Below, piece by piece: positions 5,941 to 5,971 of a stretch of DNA of 5,971 nt. The notes under the pieces were generated by a model that saw only the letters and a list, made by a program, of their open reading frames with translations, did not search any database and had not been told where the DNA came from. Source of the stretch: CAZVCJ01 sp964625745 (lineage in GTDB: Bacteria > Chloroflexota > Anaerolineae > VGOG01); contig CAZVCJ010000226.1 in NCBI GenBank assembly GCA_964625745.1, positions 1 through 5,971 on the forward strand. The letters are read 5' to 3'. Numbering within the stretch: position 1 is the stretch's first letter; every line of letters starts with the position of its first letter. Made by a program: the position numbers and the translations under genes.

Positions 5941-5971
5941 TAAGAAATAACTTCCCGTTTTCGACACTAGC

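Noticed and set aside
5937..5971. TTGTTA with downstream sequence as a promoter for a gene beyond the window
   Set aside because: No acceptable -10 box at 16-18 bases spacing, and the window ends before any downstream gene can be seen.

Overview
The window holds one strand of tightly packed, moderately GC-rich bacterial genes, all on the plus strand, with no RNA genes, insertion sequences or CRISPR. Overlapping ATGA stop/start junctions, clear Shine-Dalgarno (SD) sequences and short gaps fit one metabolic operon or two adjoining ones. The sequence alone does not fix the taxon. Gene style and content would suit a free-living heterotroph such as a Chloroflexota or Firmicutes-like lineage, but this is a low-confidence guess.

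Layout: (1) 1-454, the C-terminal end of a hydantoinase/oxoprolinase A subunit (HyuA family), cut by the window edge. (2) 451-2190, a complete hydantoinase/oxoprolinase B subunit (HyuB family), coupled to HyuA by a 4-base overlap. (3) 2230-2808, a 192-residue protein I do not recognise. (4) 2845-3783, a DUF1177-family protein. (5) 3780-4463, an AroM-family protein, again with a 4-base overlap. (6) 4464-4636, a 173-base leader holding a repeat copy, a possible 56-codon ORF and competing inverted repeats. (7) 4637-5902, a metal-dependent amidohydrolase of the prolidase/imidazolonepropionase-like branch. (8) 5903-5971, a non-coding tail with a third, diverged repeat copy.

How they may work together: HyuA and HyuB form an ATP-dependent enzyme that opens cyclic amides or carboxylates related substrates. 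The amidohydrolase cleaves a C-N or peptide-like bond. The AroM protein carries two cysteines placed as in Asp/Glu/hydantoin racemases, and DUF1177 has a faint resemblance to M42/M20-type metallopeptidases. Together this looks like catabolism of a cyclic or modified amino-acid or dipeptide derivative, possibly including its D-form. That pathway is an inference, and no substrate can be read from the sequence.

The least explained element is a short dispersed repeat found three times, each time at the 3' end of a gene (2745-2805, 4473-4533, 5914-5940). The first two copies match at 58 of 61 positions. The first copy supplies the C-terminus and all but the last two bases of the stop codon of the unknown 192-residue protein; the other two lie just after stop codons.
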